A stretch of 64,000 nt of DNA, from assembly GCF_014529535.1 (NCBI RefSeq), contig NW_023503374.1, forward strand, positions 5,394,001 to 5,458,000, written 5' to 3'. The stretch's first letter is position 1. Every line of letters begins with the position of its first letter. The stretch comes from Bradysia coprophila (Eukaryota; Arthropoda; Insecta; Diptera; Sciaridae). The translations under genes were made by a program, and so were the position numbers. Of this stretch, positions 47,801 to 60,800 are shown piece by piece. Below the pieces are notes generated by a model. It was not told the origin of the DNA and did no database searches. It worked only from the letters and a program-made list of their open reading frames with translations.

Positions 47801-50800
47801 ATTACAAGTCCATGCATTCAAATAACGGGTAAAAATTGGTCAAATTGTGATCGTCATTCAAGTGACCGAAAGAGATGGAAAATATGGGAAAATACGGGTC
47901 TGAACTCTGAACCTTTCATCAATCATTTAACACGAATAGAGATGATTTACAAATATTAACGGAACGATTGGAGTGTGAAAAGAATTTTTTTATATTTTCG
48001 TAGATTTAGTTTATAATTAAACTCAAGTATAGTTGTTGTCCCTTCAAGATTTCTGATCATTCGAACACATGTGATATCATGTAAAAATTATGATAAATTC
48101 GTGCAGTTTATTACACATTCACAGCATACAATTTGAAATAAAATTTAAAAATAATTTTCTTTCTCCTAATTTTCGTTTTTAATGTTTTCATTGAATTAAA
48201 TCGTCTTGGTTCTTCGGTTACATTTTTCCGCTACATTCAGAAATAGAAAGATGACTCTACGGTGATAATTATCGGTTATTACTTTCAACGTATTTTAAAC
48301 AAAAAGAAACGTAATCAGTGAAACAATATCGACGATACACTTGACTATATTGAACCAATTCCCGCGAACTTTGAAGGCAATTATAAATCAAAACTGAGAT
48401 TGGTAAACAAGACGATCGCTTATTTTTGTAAATATAAATGTTGTTGCAACTGGATGTTTTACAACTCTATTAAACCTTTCACAGTCTCAGACGGTTATGG
48501 AATCTTTCACTTCTACGTTATTAAATTTTCACAGACGATGTAACACCGCACTATTTTCACGTATTTTCGTTTTTCAAGGTTCACAAAACGATCGATAGCT
48601 TGATTTTCGATGGAAAATCAAAAAATATATTTTTTTTAAATAAATTGAACTGGCACAAAATACTCACCCATACAGCATGTGATATTGTCCGAATTTTGAT
48701 TTTCGATATTTTCCGATTTCGGCGGTTGATCACTTTCTCGATCAGAATTGTCGCCAGCGAATCCCTGCCACAAGAAGAAAATGTTTTAACGAATTTGAAA
48801 ACCGTTCGGAACAATGAGACACGAAAATGTGTGGTTTTTCGCAGTGAAAATATATTTTCTATTTTTATGTGTTTTACTTGCGTGTACACGTGATTTTATT
48901 TATAGATTTGACCAACAATTTACACATTCAAAGGAAATTATTTGGTTGAATTTGTGTGTGGACGTTGGCATAGGCTCAGGTTAGATTTTGTTGAACATTT
49001 ACTGATTTGTGAGAGTAGAGGAAGTTGGACATGCGAGAAATGTCTACATTCATTTTTCGAATATATGCATTTCCTATGTGCTATATTTGTTGTGCGATAA
49101 TCGCAATAAAGAATCGAAAAATTTAAATGAATGATCGCACTTGAAGATCGCTGTTAAGAAACATTAAAAATAGAAAAACAGAATTCATTTTCATAGATTT
49201 GAAGCGGGTGTGATCACATTCTGCACTTAAGGATCAGCTGGGCTTCATCATTCAATTTTAAAAAACGAAAAAGTGTGAATTTCGTTCGCTTATAATTAAC
49301 TAGACTTTTAGAGTAATTGGACTGGTCTCCATGCAAAGTCTCTCTGCATGTATAACTTTGAGTGTTATTTCTAGCAGCAAGATTGGTTTGACTTTGATGT
49401 CGATGTTCAACTGTTACTGTTACAACCGATTTGCCAAACAGGAAAGTCATTTCGATTTTATGACTAGGCCTGGATTGGATTCAATCGCATAAATAATTTG
49501 GAAGGGAAAATTCCCGGCCGAAGGATTATTGCGAATTCACACAGCTCTGTATGAATAAGTTGCTCATCGATTGTTTTCAATGTGTATGCTATGCATACAA
49601 CAACAGTGGTGTGATTAACTGTCGACAATGTTCCAGTCATATTAGCTCTGAACTGTGTTTTGTACGTAGTGAACCAGTCGAATTTGTATTGATTTCGGTT
49701 TACGTTATGACAGATGTACCGGCACTTTGCCTAGCTGTCGTCCCACTCAGTGGCTATGCTATTGCTTTAACTGATATCTCGCTACAGAGAAGGGATGATG
49801 TTTAGCTTCGTTTCGTCTTAGTCGAGACACAAGCAGGAGAATTTTGACGATTCTACAAATGTGTAGAATACCTGGATTGTCCTCGACACCCGACTGCGGG
49901 CTCTGGTATGAGGCTTGCGATTTAGAAAGGTCGGGAGAGGTTGATGTATGTAGAGGAGGTCCGGAAAAGGGCTTCCAACAGACTTTAATGGTGACTGAGT
50001 AGCACAAAGGATCCCAGATCTGTGTGCGTCGATCAGAAATGGTTGGCTCAAACTGACGAAATCTTATCGCTAACAAATATTTCATTTTGAATTATCCGCT
50101 ACAAAAATTTGATTGATCTGAATTGCGAAGCAAATGAACCGCGAAACAAATGAAGCTAATCGGTGCAAGAAATACGTAAACGAGTTTTACACCAACCTGC
50201 GAATAGAGATGATGATTTTTACAGACAACATTTTAGAAGAAAATGTTAGAGTTTAAGCATAGCGTTCTAGCTTCCTAGTGCTAATGGTTAAAGACAATCA
50301 TTTTGCTTCTGCATTTCATATAGGAATTTCCTCTCAAAATATCGAAGTTTTATCAAATTAAAAAATGGACCTGACGAGACCGGGAGTGTAGTTCATGGAT
50401 TGGCATTGCTAAAAATGGTCAAAGGTCGGACAAGACCTTTACATACTTGTATCACTCACACCGCACAAATTTTAAAAGTGATTTCAATTTGAAACGAAAA
50501 TGAGACAAGGCGTAACAAGGGCTGGTGCATCCCTTGAACAAATAAGTTATTTTTCGTAATATTTTCCATTTTGGCCGTAAAATGTCGATGTCGATAGATT
50601 TGAGTATCACGACATGAAAAGCAAAAAACTACAAAGTCGTTTCACTGCACAAAAATAGGACATTCGAAACGAATAAATAATATAAATGTCCAGTCACTCA
50701 CATTGATGTGTTGCCCTGCATTCGATGGTCTTTCCGACGATTTATCCATTTTCTTTTCCGATTTATTTGCTTTCGGAACGGTTCCAGTCGACTGTTTGGA

Positions 50801-50812
50801 CGTTGACGACAT
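41872..50812 (-). CDS. Pcm1: PCM1-like centriolar satellite scaffold protein, ten exons
   Basis: Homologue of pericentriolar material 1, which organises centriolar satellites near the centrosome and basal body. Exons: 50812-50702, 48764-48668, 46742-46609, 46510-45583, 45448-45102, 45038-44485, 43253-42636, 42563-42335, 42233-41982 and 41907-41872. They sum to 3306 nt in one frame (1101 residues), with GT-AG at every junction. Coiled-coil-like heptads occur at about residues 73-114 (QLKLERKLYDLYSKKEQM), 183-209 and 267-310. The middle is low complexity, rich in N, Q and S. The PCM1 C-terminal signature lies at about residues 930-1006 (VYQEVSALI, ESRPNFLINLFRELQLI). An acidic segment and a short last exon (ESPTAVPDDLT) follow. 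AATAAA (minus) is at 41840-41835. It is shorter than the roughly 2000-residue vertebrate protein. The exon chain is firm; the family name rests mainly on the C-terminal domain. Confidence 0.87.
43254..44484 (-). other. PCM1 intron 6 with inserted repeats
   Basis: 1231 bp. It holds the inverted-repeat element at 43624-43926 and, on the plus strand, coding-like sequence at 43962-44463 that changes frame near 44290. The latter has RQSYLTLKLFGIIDRHNLLTR, vaguely like the region after RNase H in some LINEs. Origin unproven. Confidence 0.4.
43624..43926. mobile_element. MITE-like inverted repeat in PCM1 intron 6
   Basis: About 303 bp. The ends GTACTGAAAAATTGACGACA and the complement of TGTCGTCGATCTTTCAGTAC continue as arms of roughly 110 bp (ACTTTCTGAAGAAAC, TTCATTAACTCACC). 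No target duplication or ORF identified. Confidence 0.6.
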
Positions 50813-51439
50813 AATTGTTAGAATTTTTATTTCATTTTGTTGGAAGAAAACTAATTGAAGACATTTAAGACATTTACAAATTAGCACACAGTTTTTGTGT
50901 ATACAAATCCACGGACCGAGAAACGATTTTTGACATTAAAAGTGACAGGTCAGGTATGTAATTTTACGCTCGCAGCCGAAAATTATTGTACCAGATCTGG
51001 AGAATCTGGTGGGAACGTTTTAAATTGGAAATTCAACAATTCAACATTATTGATGATAGCTGCAATTGATGATTCTCAGTTGACCTTTTATTCTTCATAT
51101 ACTAGACAAAATCTTTGTTCGTTACAATATTTATACCAAGCTTTCCAAACACTTATTTATTACAAGAATTTCAAATAGAGTAATATTTACACTAACGGCA
51201 TATACCATAGCACATATGGTGGGTATGATTTTCATAAATCTATAACTTAGGGTCAGATAGAGATAACGAGCTGAATGTTTCACTAAAAGTGGTAGAACAT
51301 GTCAAAGATTATAGGAAAATGTTTAACTTTTGATTTTACTTCTCGGAACGTCCAGGAACTAGAGTTAAATTCAAGATATCTGACCAGTATTTTGTGAATC
51401 ACAGAAAGTACGTTCACTTTCACCTGTTTTTTTTTGGAT

Positions 51440-51730
51440 TAAAATTTAATTTAAGCCAATTTGGAGGTGACGAGATGCTAATTCCCACGTATCAGGTGGG
51501 TTTTAGAAGTTCTGTAGGTTCTTTGAGGATTAGTTAGAGAATCACGTGAAGTAGGTTACTTCACCTATTCTTTTGGGTTTCAAATTCAATGTAAGTCAAT
51601 TACGTGGTAAAAAAAGCTGCTTCCTAAATTTCAAATGGTTTTTTGGAAGTTCTATTGGATCTTTGAGGATTCTTTGGAGAATCACGGGAAGTAGGTTCAA
51701 ATTAAGGCTTCTAACGGGTCGAGTTATGGG
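51440..51730. repeat. Diverged tandem pair, about 140 bp
   Basis: Two copies share TTCTTTGAGGATT or TCTTTGAGGATTC, AGAGAATCACGTGAAGTAGGTT or GGAGAATCACGGGAAGTAGG, and CTTCACCT. Not assigned to any element. Confidence 0.5.
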
Positions 51731-51927
51731 GTTAACTGGTTTAACCCGATAAGTCTCATCGGGTCGGGTCGTTATCAGGACCCGTTTTCCAGAATCATAA
51801 TACAATTGTTTCCAAAGCCAACTTTAAATCCAACTAAACTAGTTCAAATGTTACTGTCCGCCAAGCAAGTTGTTTAGTCAACGTAGATAAAAGATAGAGG
51901 AATTATGAGAGAAAATTTACTGAAAAA

Positions 51928-52245
51928 TCATCTCACAATCACATTGTCACACCACTGACCAAAAATATCTTCTTTCTTGGTGTTAAAATATGGCAATCGT
52001 GCATTCGCTTCATTTAATATGTCCAGTGAAATTTGTTGTGTGAAATACAGCCGAAGGCGAGGTTTGAAATCGAATACGCTAAAAAAGACTTGTAGTCCGT
52101 GGTACGAATAATATTTTTCATATCCGACGGCGAGTTCCGAATTTAAAGATTTACATCTCCTAACTAATATATATTCTTCAAACACTAGAAAAGCGAAGAA
52201 TGGTCTCATTTTCTTAAAAAACTCAACAATTTCGCCTTTAATGAT
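51928..52245 (-). other. Unassigned coding-like ORF
   Basis: About 105 codons open from 52245 to the TGA at 51928-51930. It includes KKMRPFFAFLVFEEYILVRR, GYEKYYSYHGLQVFFSVFDF and ISLDILNEANARLPYF. Composition is protein-like, but the frame is closed by TGA just upstream and no splice partner was found. It could be an orphan exon, a transposon relic or a small gene starting at ATG 52209. Confidence 0.3.
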
Positions 52246-54813
52246 TTTTTCAGCCCATCATTTGTAATGTGTGTGTGAGTCACAAAGAATAATAGCATTG
52301 TTTGTTCCTGGACTCATTATATGATCACTAAAAGCGAGTAGCATATCTTTAGGGTAATTTTTGATCACAATCAGACGTTTATGTCGTCCGTTGAACTCGA
52401 AATTAAATTAAATTAAATTAAAAAAAAGGTAGGCTTAGTCCCAAACACACCGAGATTTCAGGAATGGATGTGTTAAGAGGTAGAAAAGACGAGAAGAAGA
52501 CAATTGCTTCATGGATCGACAAAATATGATTCACTTCAGGTTATACTCTTCAATGAGATATATAGAAGAGAAACGGGCAAGGTAGGTTTAGTCCCAAACA
52601 CACCGAGGACCGAGGTCCATTTGGTGACCTTTTTGCTTCGTGCAACTTCCTGGCTTGCAACGCAATTTATCTGAGGCTTTGTTTATATGGGATGATAGTG
52701 AGTGTGTCCAGCTACAACACCCCATAGTCGGTTTCGCGGATAAGTTCTGTTGCAGGCCAGCAGTACTGTGCGAAAATTGACCATACTTTCATTGTTTAGT
52801 CCCGAACGTGCAGTGGTACCGACCCGTGACTATACTCTAATGATAGGTCTTTTAGAGACGACGGAGACGACACTCGCACAACATTTCAACTTTTAAGAAT
52901 TCGTCTATCTCGAGTTAATCCTATTAAAGTGTTTTGCCTAACTTTTGACATGCTATCAATTTTCACGTGTTTACTCCAAAATTGGGAAACCAACAGAAAA
53001 AACAAAAGACACCTATTTCTTAGAATTGAAAGACGAATCCAACGCGCTATAGCTCGCCCGGATGGCCGAAGCATTGTTTTCAAATTGGTTCAAATTCTGG
53101 CGATATCACTCTTAACCTGTTCTTTCAGAGCCTTGGTTTTTTCATCATTTTTCAAGAGGATGTTTTTCATAGCTGAATACGACTAAGTATAAAACAAATA
53201 CCAAACAAAGAGTTATTGAGACCCTTATTGAACATGTGAGAGATCGTCCTTTCGCCGCTTTTGATAGTAAATTATCTTATAGCTGCATAGCACCCATAGT
53301 TGCATTCGTAGTACTGGACATAGTAATGGACATAATAATTAGCCCAATTCCCGTCAACATTTAAGGGAGATGATAAATTCAAATCTTTTGTAAAATTTGG
53401 TTAACTTTGTCGATCGTTAAATTTATTGTAGCTCCGACACTACTTTCTTGATCGGAAAAATGTAACAACTCACAGTTCCTATTATAACTTGATGTATGTA
53501 ATTGGAATTGAATGAGAAGTATTTTATAAGTGTAGATCCCAGTCTCTCTAATGGCGGTGATATATACCTTGCTTGTTCAAATTTTCTTTGACGGAGTCAA
53601 CATCGAGTTGTGAGAAAATTGGTAGACTATCTTCAAGGCCGTCTGAAATCCCATCCACGTTAAGAACTGCCATCCACGTAAAAAATAATGTAATTTGAAC
53701 GAAAGATTTTGAACCACCGCCTGTTGTTCGTTCTTTTTTTTACACAGGATTTTAAATTTAGTGCTCAAATGGCAGCTCATTTTTGACATAAAAGTTTGAG
53801 TTAAATCAAACACAACGAAAATAATCTAAGGTTACGTTTGAAAGAACTTAACTTGAAGATGATCTGTAATGTCAATGGAACGGAGTAACAAAACTGCACT
53901 CAGAAAAGATCGCTATTCGCTATTTGAACAATTGAAACTCATTATTTTCACCTCAAAATAAATCGTTCGAATATATTATTTTATTTTTGTCAACATTATT
54001 TTTCATTTTCTTTTCTTTTCTTTTTTTAAATTTAAATTATAAATTAGACTAGAAACAACCACTATACATCTGACTGGGAATTTTAGGCACAATCATTGAT
54101 AACATATAATTTAGATTTTAAATGAAAACGAACATATTTTTATATATGTGTGTTGCAGTTTTTGTAATTATTTCTCTCTTTCTGTACTGTAAAATCCCAA
54201 AGAAAAGCTAAAATGTTTTTTTAAATTTATTTTATTTTTATATTTTTTTTAAATTATTTTTTTGTTTGTTTTGCAAGCCCATAATTTTATATTTTCAAAT
54301 AATATAATTTTTTAGGTTTTTAAATTTATTTTCATTTTTTGTTTATTTTAATTCTTCTTTTTTTCATTTGTGTTTAATATTGTCTCCTTAGCTATAATTT
54401 AATTTTTTTTTCTTTTTTTCTCCTTTTTTTACGTAACGAAACAATTATTTTGTGTGCTTTTTTATCATTTTTTTTCTTTTTTAATTGAAACTCTAAAAAT
54501 AAATCTAAAATTATTTAATAAACGGTTATGCTTTTCATTCAAATTAATTATTTTATTTTCTTTAATTATTTTTTTTGTTTTTTATTTTCTTTTTATTTCT
54601 TCATCATCATCTCTAGTATACTATTAATATTTAAATCACATTGGTCAGAGGTTGGCGTGAAAGTGCAACGCATAATATTTATATTTATATTCATCAGCTC
54701 AGCTAGAGATGTTTTGTGCTCCACATCCCCACACCCACCTATTGTAACCATATTTTCTTCTTCTTTATCTTCTTTTATATAATATTAAAAACGAAACCGT
54801 TCCGACAGATCAA

Positions 54814-57800
54814 CTATGTCATATCGCTGTGCTGCTGTTGCGAACAGCCGGCGCCAGCACCTCGAATCGTTGACTGATCGGCTGTCGGTTGGATGCCAGA
54901 CTCTGGCTGGGTACATATAGGTAGCATGGTAGCATCACCATCAATGATCGATGAGTTCGTTAGGTGGCGATCATCGGCAGTTATTGTTGATGATGATGTC
55001 GGGCCAGATGAATTCGAGTCACAGCTAACACTAACATTGTCATCTGATAGCCTCAATGCGATTTCTAAATCACGTAAAACATCTGTTTCTTTGGATTCTA
55101 TTAAATTGAAACGCCTGCAACGGAATGGGTTCGTTTATAGCAACAATTTGATGTGTAAATTGATTTTGCTGATCAACACACTCGTAGCAATGGAGTAGAG
55201 AACCCAAGTATGGAAACTGGTCAGCGTACACATTGTTTAAGAAGAGCAATTAAGGTCAGGTATATCAAAATTTACACACACATTTCTTTGTTTCTGTTCG
55301 TAAAGTCAACCCAAAGCTCTCTTTAAACACTGTACAGCCCACTATTTTAACATCGTCAAACAGTACTTCATTTCGCTACGAATATGCGTCAGTGTTCCAA
55401 AACGTTACTGCCACATTCATAAATCTATTTTTGACATCAGTACGTCACTTTGCGACCCCTTTATGTACCGAATTACCCTACAGTAACAGTAGACTTTCGA
55501 AAAACCAAGAAAAAATTTTCTTGTTTTTTTGGGTTTTGGAGTCCATTTTCACCGTGAGGGGTTTGTAAATTTTCCTTGTTAAATATAAAAATCCTAAGGA
55601 CGTTGCAACTTGCATTGAGACACCTCAAGCATACTCCTTATGGTATTTTCTATGTTCCCGAACCTACCTGCTCACCAATCGCTGTAAAACAGATCTCTTA
55701 TTCCACATTTTCATCAATAACCAAAAAAATTCAAAAAAGCCTCATGAAATAAAATCGTTGTCTCTAACATTTTTTTTTTTTTTTTTTTTATTTGTTTAAA
55801 TAGAACAAATACAATCTAAAACATATCATTGTGGGCAAAGGAAACCCTTCTACTTTACGTTGAACTTGACTCATTTTAAAGTATCGCACATGAAAATTAA
55901 ATAGGAAAAATTAAAGAGCAGAAATCTTCTGAATACTAAAGGAAAACAAAAATGTAAGGAAACTCAGAAGGAGAAAACTGTCACACTCAAGTAAGAAAAA
56001 CTCTTCTTTCCACCAACCACTCATACGTCCAACCGCTGTCTCTAACATTTCTTCAGTAGTAAGTGAAGGCGAGAGGCAGGGGAACATAGAAAATACCATA
56101 AGAAGTGTGCTTGAGGTGTCTCAATGCAAGTTGCAACGTCCTTAAGATTTTTATATTTAACAAGGAAAATTTACAAACCCCTCACGGGAAAATGGGCTCT
56201 AAAACCCAAAAAACCAAGAAAATTTTTTCTTGGTTTTTCGAAAGTCTACTGTTACTGTAGGGTAATTCGGTACATAAAGGGGTCGCAAAGTGACGTACTG
56301 ATGTCAAAAATAGATTTATGAATGTGGCATTGTGGCAGTAACGTTTTGGAACACTGTGATAGATAGATTTGTCGATCCACTTACTTGTGCAAAGCTGTTA
56401 AATGAGCGAAAGTTAAGTTTAAATGCGAATGCAATCCTAGTAGAGCAATTTCTTGAAAATGTACGGCATATAAATGGGCAATCACATGAAACAGTAACCG
56501 TAAGATTTTTCGGGCAATGCTTTCGAATGAACTGGGAAATTCGTTGGCGTATTTTGTTGGGAAAATTGACTCGTCGCTGACGGTTTTTTGTGTAAATGTC
56601 ATAACATAATCGATGTATTGTGGTGCAGCTACGCGAGTCTTTTTACCCTTTTCGTCAAACCATAAGTACGTTCTGAAAAAGAGAAATATTTTTTCAAAGG
56701 AAATTACGAATCTTTGGAGGTTTTGCGTTATTTGCTAATGTAATTGCTAGTGGACTTTGAAGAGCTGAAGAGCAGTCAAGACTAGAGAGATGAAAATGAA
56801 ATATTTCTTAAAGCCTAAGACTAGGACTTTATAATGGTTCGAAACATGTCACATCAGACAGCGACTATTTTCGGGAGAACAATTTCACATATTTCCTTAA
56901 ATTTCTGGAAATTTTCCAAGGTTTAGGAAAAATTAATGAAAATTCGGGAAACAGTGCGAAAATATAGCAAAATGTTTTCACAAAATAGTCCCTGCATTCA
57001 GGATCATTCAAACATTAACCAAAATGACTTGTATAAAATTCGGAAACAGTCCGAACGTATTCAAGGTTACGGCTGATTCACCTGAAGTTGACCTGTCTGG
57101 AGAATCAACATTAAATATGTTCCTTCCTGTAACATCGATATAATGCAACGTGACTTGGTCCAAACTAAATAGCCTCAATACAAACAAAACACACTCTACG
57201 GGTAATAGCGGCGGAGTCAAAATGACCTAAAATTATAGCTGCTAAATTTCAACTTTTTGGACAAAACGATGTATGGACGATTTGTAGACCCGTAGAGGGT
57301 GTGTTGTTTGTATTGAGGCTATTTAGTCCGAACCTTACAATTAAGCCACAGTAACAACTACAATTTCCTCCAAGTATTCGACATCTTAATCGAACTCTTC
57401 ATCTTAATGAAATATCACAGTCATGTAACTAAACGTACGGAAGCCCTACATTCATTCACTTTACAAAACTGTTGTAGTATAAATCGTGTCAAAAACTGTA
57501 ATGTCTGAATCCTCTTCAAATCCCTTCCTTAACCATTTGATTAAGGTATTGTCCACAGTAAGCGGTTTGTATGAAGTTGAAACAAATTGTTAAAGCTGCC
57601 AATGTTACCACCAAACGTGCATGAGCTCCGACACGTCGAATAAAAACCAAACTAAATTGATTTTAGCTTTTGGGAAAGTAGGTCTGTCACTGTAAACAAA
57701 ACTAATACCAAGACTTTTCACAAATGGCAGAGAAGAGCCACCGGAAAATAAAATCATTGAACCACCCTAATCAGTCTATTCCTGACGCCTTTTGTTATGA

Positions 57801-60800
57801 GACTTTGTAGAAATAGTCACTTTATGAAGCACTAAATTTTATGGAGACGTTGTAAAACTGAACGTAGTTAAACGAATAGAGTTCGACGATAATTCCTTTC
57901 ATATCAATATACGCTAAAGTTGTGACACTTAAAATAGATGATCCGTTGGGAGTGTTGATAATATGTTCACACATGTAATAGTACAACTGTGGGCAAGTGA
58001 ATCATCTATATTATTGTAATGAGAATGAATTATACGCACTTAATTTCGAACAGACTTCAAATCATTAAATTCATTGATTACTATAAAGACGATAGCAGTG
58101 CCTATTTTCGCGAAAATATTTTCACGAATTTACTCAAAATTTCACGATTTTCTCAAATTTTCGTGAATTTTCGCAAAAAGTTTTTTTTTGAAAATTTGAG
58201 AAGATCGCGAAAATTTTAGAAAATTCTTGAAAATATTTTCGCGAATATAGGCACTTGACCATATGGTGGCAATTCATCCCGTAATCTTCAAAAAATTTCT
58301 ACACTCAAACTACAATGACAATCTTTTATACATAATTACCTATTTCCCGGTCCAGTCATATCAGCACACCCGGATGTAGTACAAAACTCGCTAATAGTTC
58401 CGTACACCAAATTGACGTGCTCGAATAGTGCTAGAGCTAAAAGTACAAAATAAATTTCTTTTGTTTGAAACGGTTACTAAATTAATAGCGTCCAGACTAT
58501 AAAATGCGCAGCTTAAAATTACTGTCATATCTTCGAAGAGATTAAAAACAATACAGCAGAAATATCTACACTTCATGAAGTTCGCAATAATTTTATCATT
58601 TTCGTTTCTTATTTTATAAATAGCGGAAACGGACAATTTACTTATCGTCAACCGATTAATTACTTACTGTGCGATGCCAACCATTCATTATAATCTAACC
58701 CAGCTGGTAGATCAACCAGCATTTTAAGATCTGCATCTGGTAATTTACGCTCAAGTACATTCTCTTCTAGATATAACTTTGCATCGCCAGAATTTTGGTC
58801 TCCATCTCTCTCTTTGCGTCGAGCTTTTCTGTAATGCGAACGTAATTTTGTTGATTAAAAGTGTAATTAAATCGATTTGTGGTTCGAGTCTTAAAATTCT
58901 TCATGCTAACTGAAATAAATTACATTTTGTATTTAAGACTTTACATCAAAGTCAATGCGTTCAAAAGAAAAGAAATTAAATTCGAATTTCTAAATACGAA
59001 ATTAAAATATTCTCTGGAATTCATAAACTTTAACCGCCTCGTCGTTTGTGGTGGTTTTTAAATACGAATAAAAAAGAAAAAGAAATATAAACAGCAACAA
59101 CGATTTCCCCGTTAATTTTGCTTGTCATTCATATTTTTTTTTATTAAATTTTATCAGAATAAAAACAGAAACATTGAAGCAACAATTTAGCAAGGAAAGC
59201 CACCCATACGCAAACAAAAACTTTATATTTTTATCTAAGTTTTGATTATACGTAAATTTTCGCAGTGACGTCTATTAGAGTTTTTGCAGAGTAGGGGCTC
59301 CGCTTCGCGAATGACATTGTACCGATAGCAGCGAATCTAGGTCAGGCTCAGCTTATGCTACAACAGTTAAGTGAAGAGGCAAGCAAAGTTGGCCTCAAGA
59401 TGAACTTATCGAAAACAAAAGTCATGACACTGTCATTGAACGAGTCGACAGCTATGTAGGACATAAACTGAAGTTAGGTCTGGACAACCAAACTGCAGAA
59501 ATAAGACGTAGTATTGGTCTTCCATGGGCAGCGTTCAGAAAACTCAGACTAATTTTCAAAAGCAAAATGAATAATAGTCTGAAACGCAAAGTTTTCGACA
59601 CTTGTGTCCTTCCAATGCTCACTTATGGAGCGGAAACGTTAACTTTAACGAAAGCATCCAAAGATAAATTGAGAGTGACACAAAGAGCCGTGGAACGGAG
59701 TATGCTTGGAATAACACTCAGAGACAGAATGACGAATCAATGGATTCGACAACAAACCAGGGTCGTTGATGTCATGGAAAGAATAGCATCTCTGAAATGG
59801 AGCTGGGCGGGACATATTGCAAGAAGGACACACGAACGTTGGACCAAAAAGATCATGAACTGGCGACCATATAAAAGACGAGCTATAGGTAGACCACCAG
59901 AGAGATGGACAAACGGAATTAAGAATATTGCAGGTACAAACTGGCAGCAAATGGCAATGAATCGTACGAAATGGAAAGAAGTTGGAGAAGCCTACATCCA
60001 GCAGTGGATAGAAACAGGCTGAAAAAGAAGAAGAAGAAGAGAAGGGGCTACGTAACCAAATCCATTAACAAATTTTCAATTGTTGAAGTTCTTCAGATGC
60101 GCAAATTTAAATTTGTTTTACTGTCTGTCGCATGCCAAAGTTGACCATTACAAAGCAATTCGTCTCCTGCGAAAATGATTCATTACTATGGAATATTTTC
60201 GGTTATTTTATTTTCATTTTCTTTATGGAAATCAACTTTTGCATGAACCAGAATACTTTCCATGCTTCTACGAACGTAATTACTTCGGAAATAACTTTGT
60301 TATACTCGCAAACTCACAAATGTGTTTTTGGACAACAAGCTTCGGCAACTGTTTTTCGATAAGCGTTGCTGTATACCTCATAAACACACTTGTGAGTTTG
60401 CTTTTATCACAAAATTGTTACCTCATGCAAAGAATTACTTTCGCAGCATCCAATGTAATCTAATATTGTTCCTAGAGGTTGTAAAAATTTAATTGTACGG
60501 TAAGATTGACGGCAGGCCTTGATATATAGTTTATAAATATAACATAGGTCCACATAATGTTATTGACTTACAATACGGGTGAATGGTAGGACAGTGTCTT
60601 AAGGACACCTTTTCGTATAGTTTTGTACTCCTCCCTAGTTTCGTTCGATATCAGATGCTCCAAAGTTTTCTTATGTTTTCTTTTACCAGTGTCTCCTTAT
60701 GTAAATTTCATGCAATGATTTATGGATTGTATGGAAATGCAAAATTAAAATAGGTCGGGCGAGCATTTTTCATGTCAACGGATTCAGATTTCGAACGACG

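Larger units (their letters stand above)
50813..54813. other. Region between PCM1 and Mob2
   Basis: No complete gene. Holds the unassigned ORF at 51928-52245, diverged direct repeats of about 140 bp at 51440-51730, a short repeated phrase (TAGTCCCAAACACACCGAG at 52437 and 52588) and a very T-rich stretch at 53980-54620 that is probably Mob2 3' UTR or flank. Confidence 0.4.
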
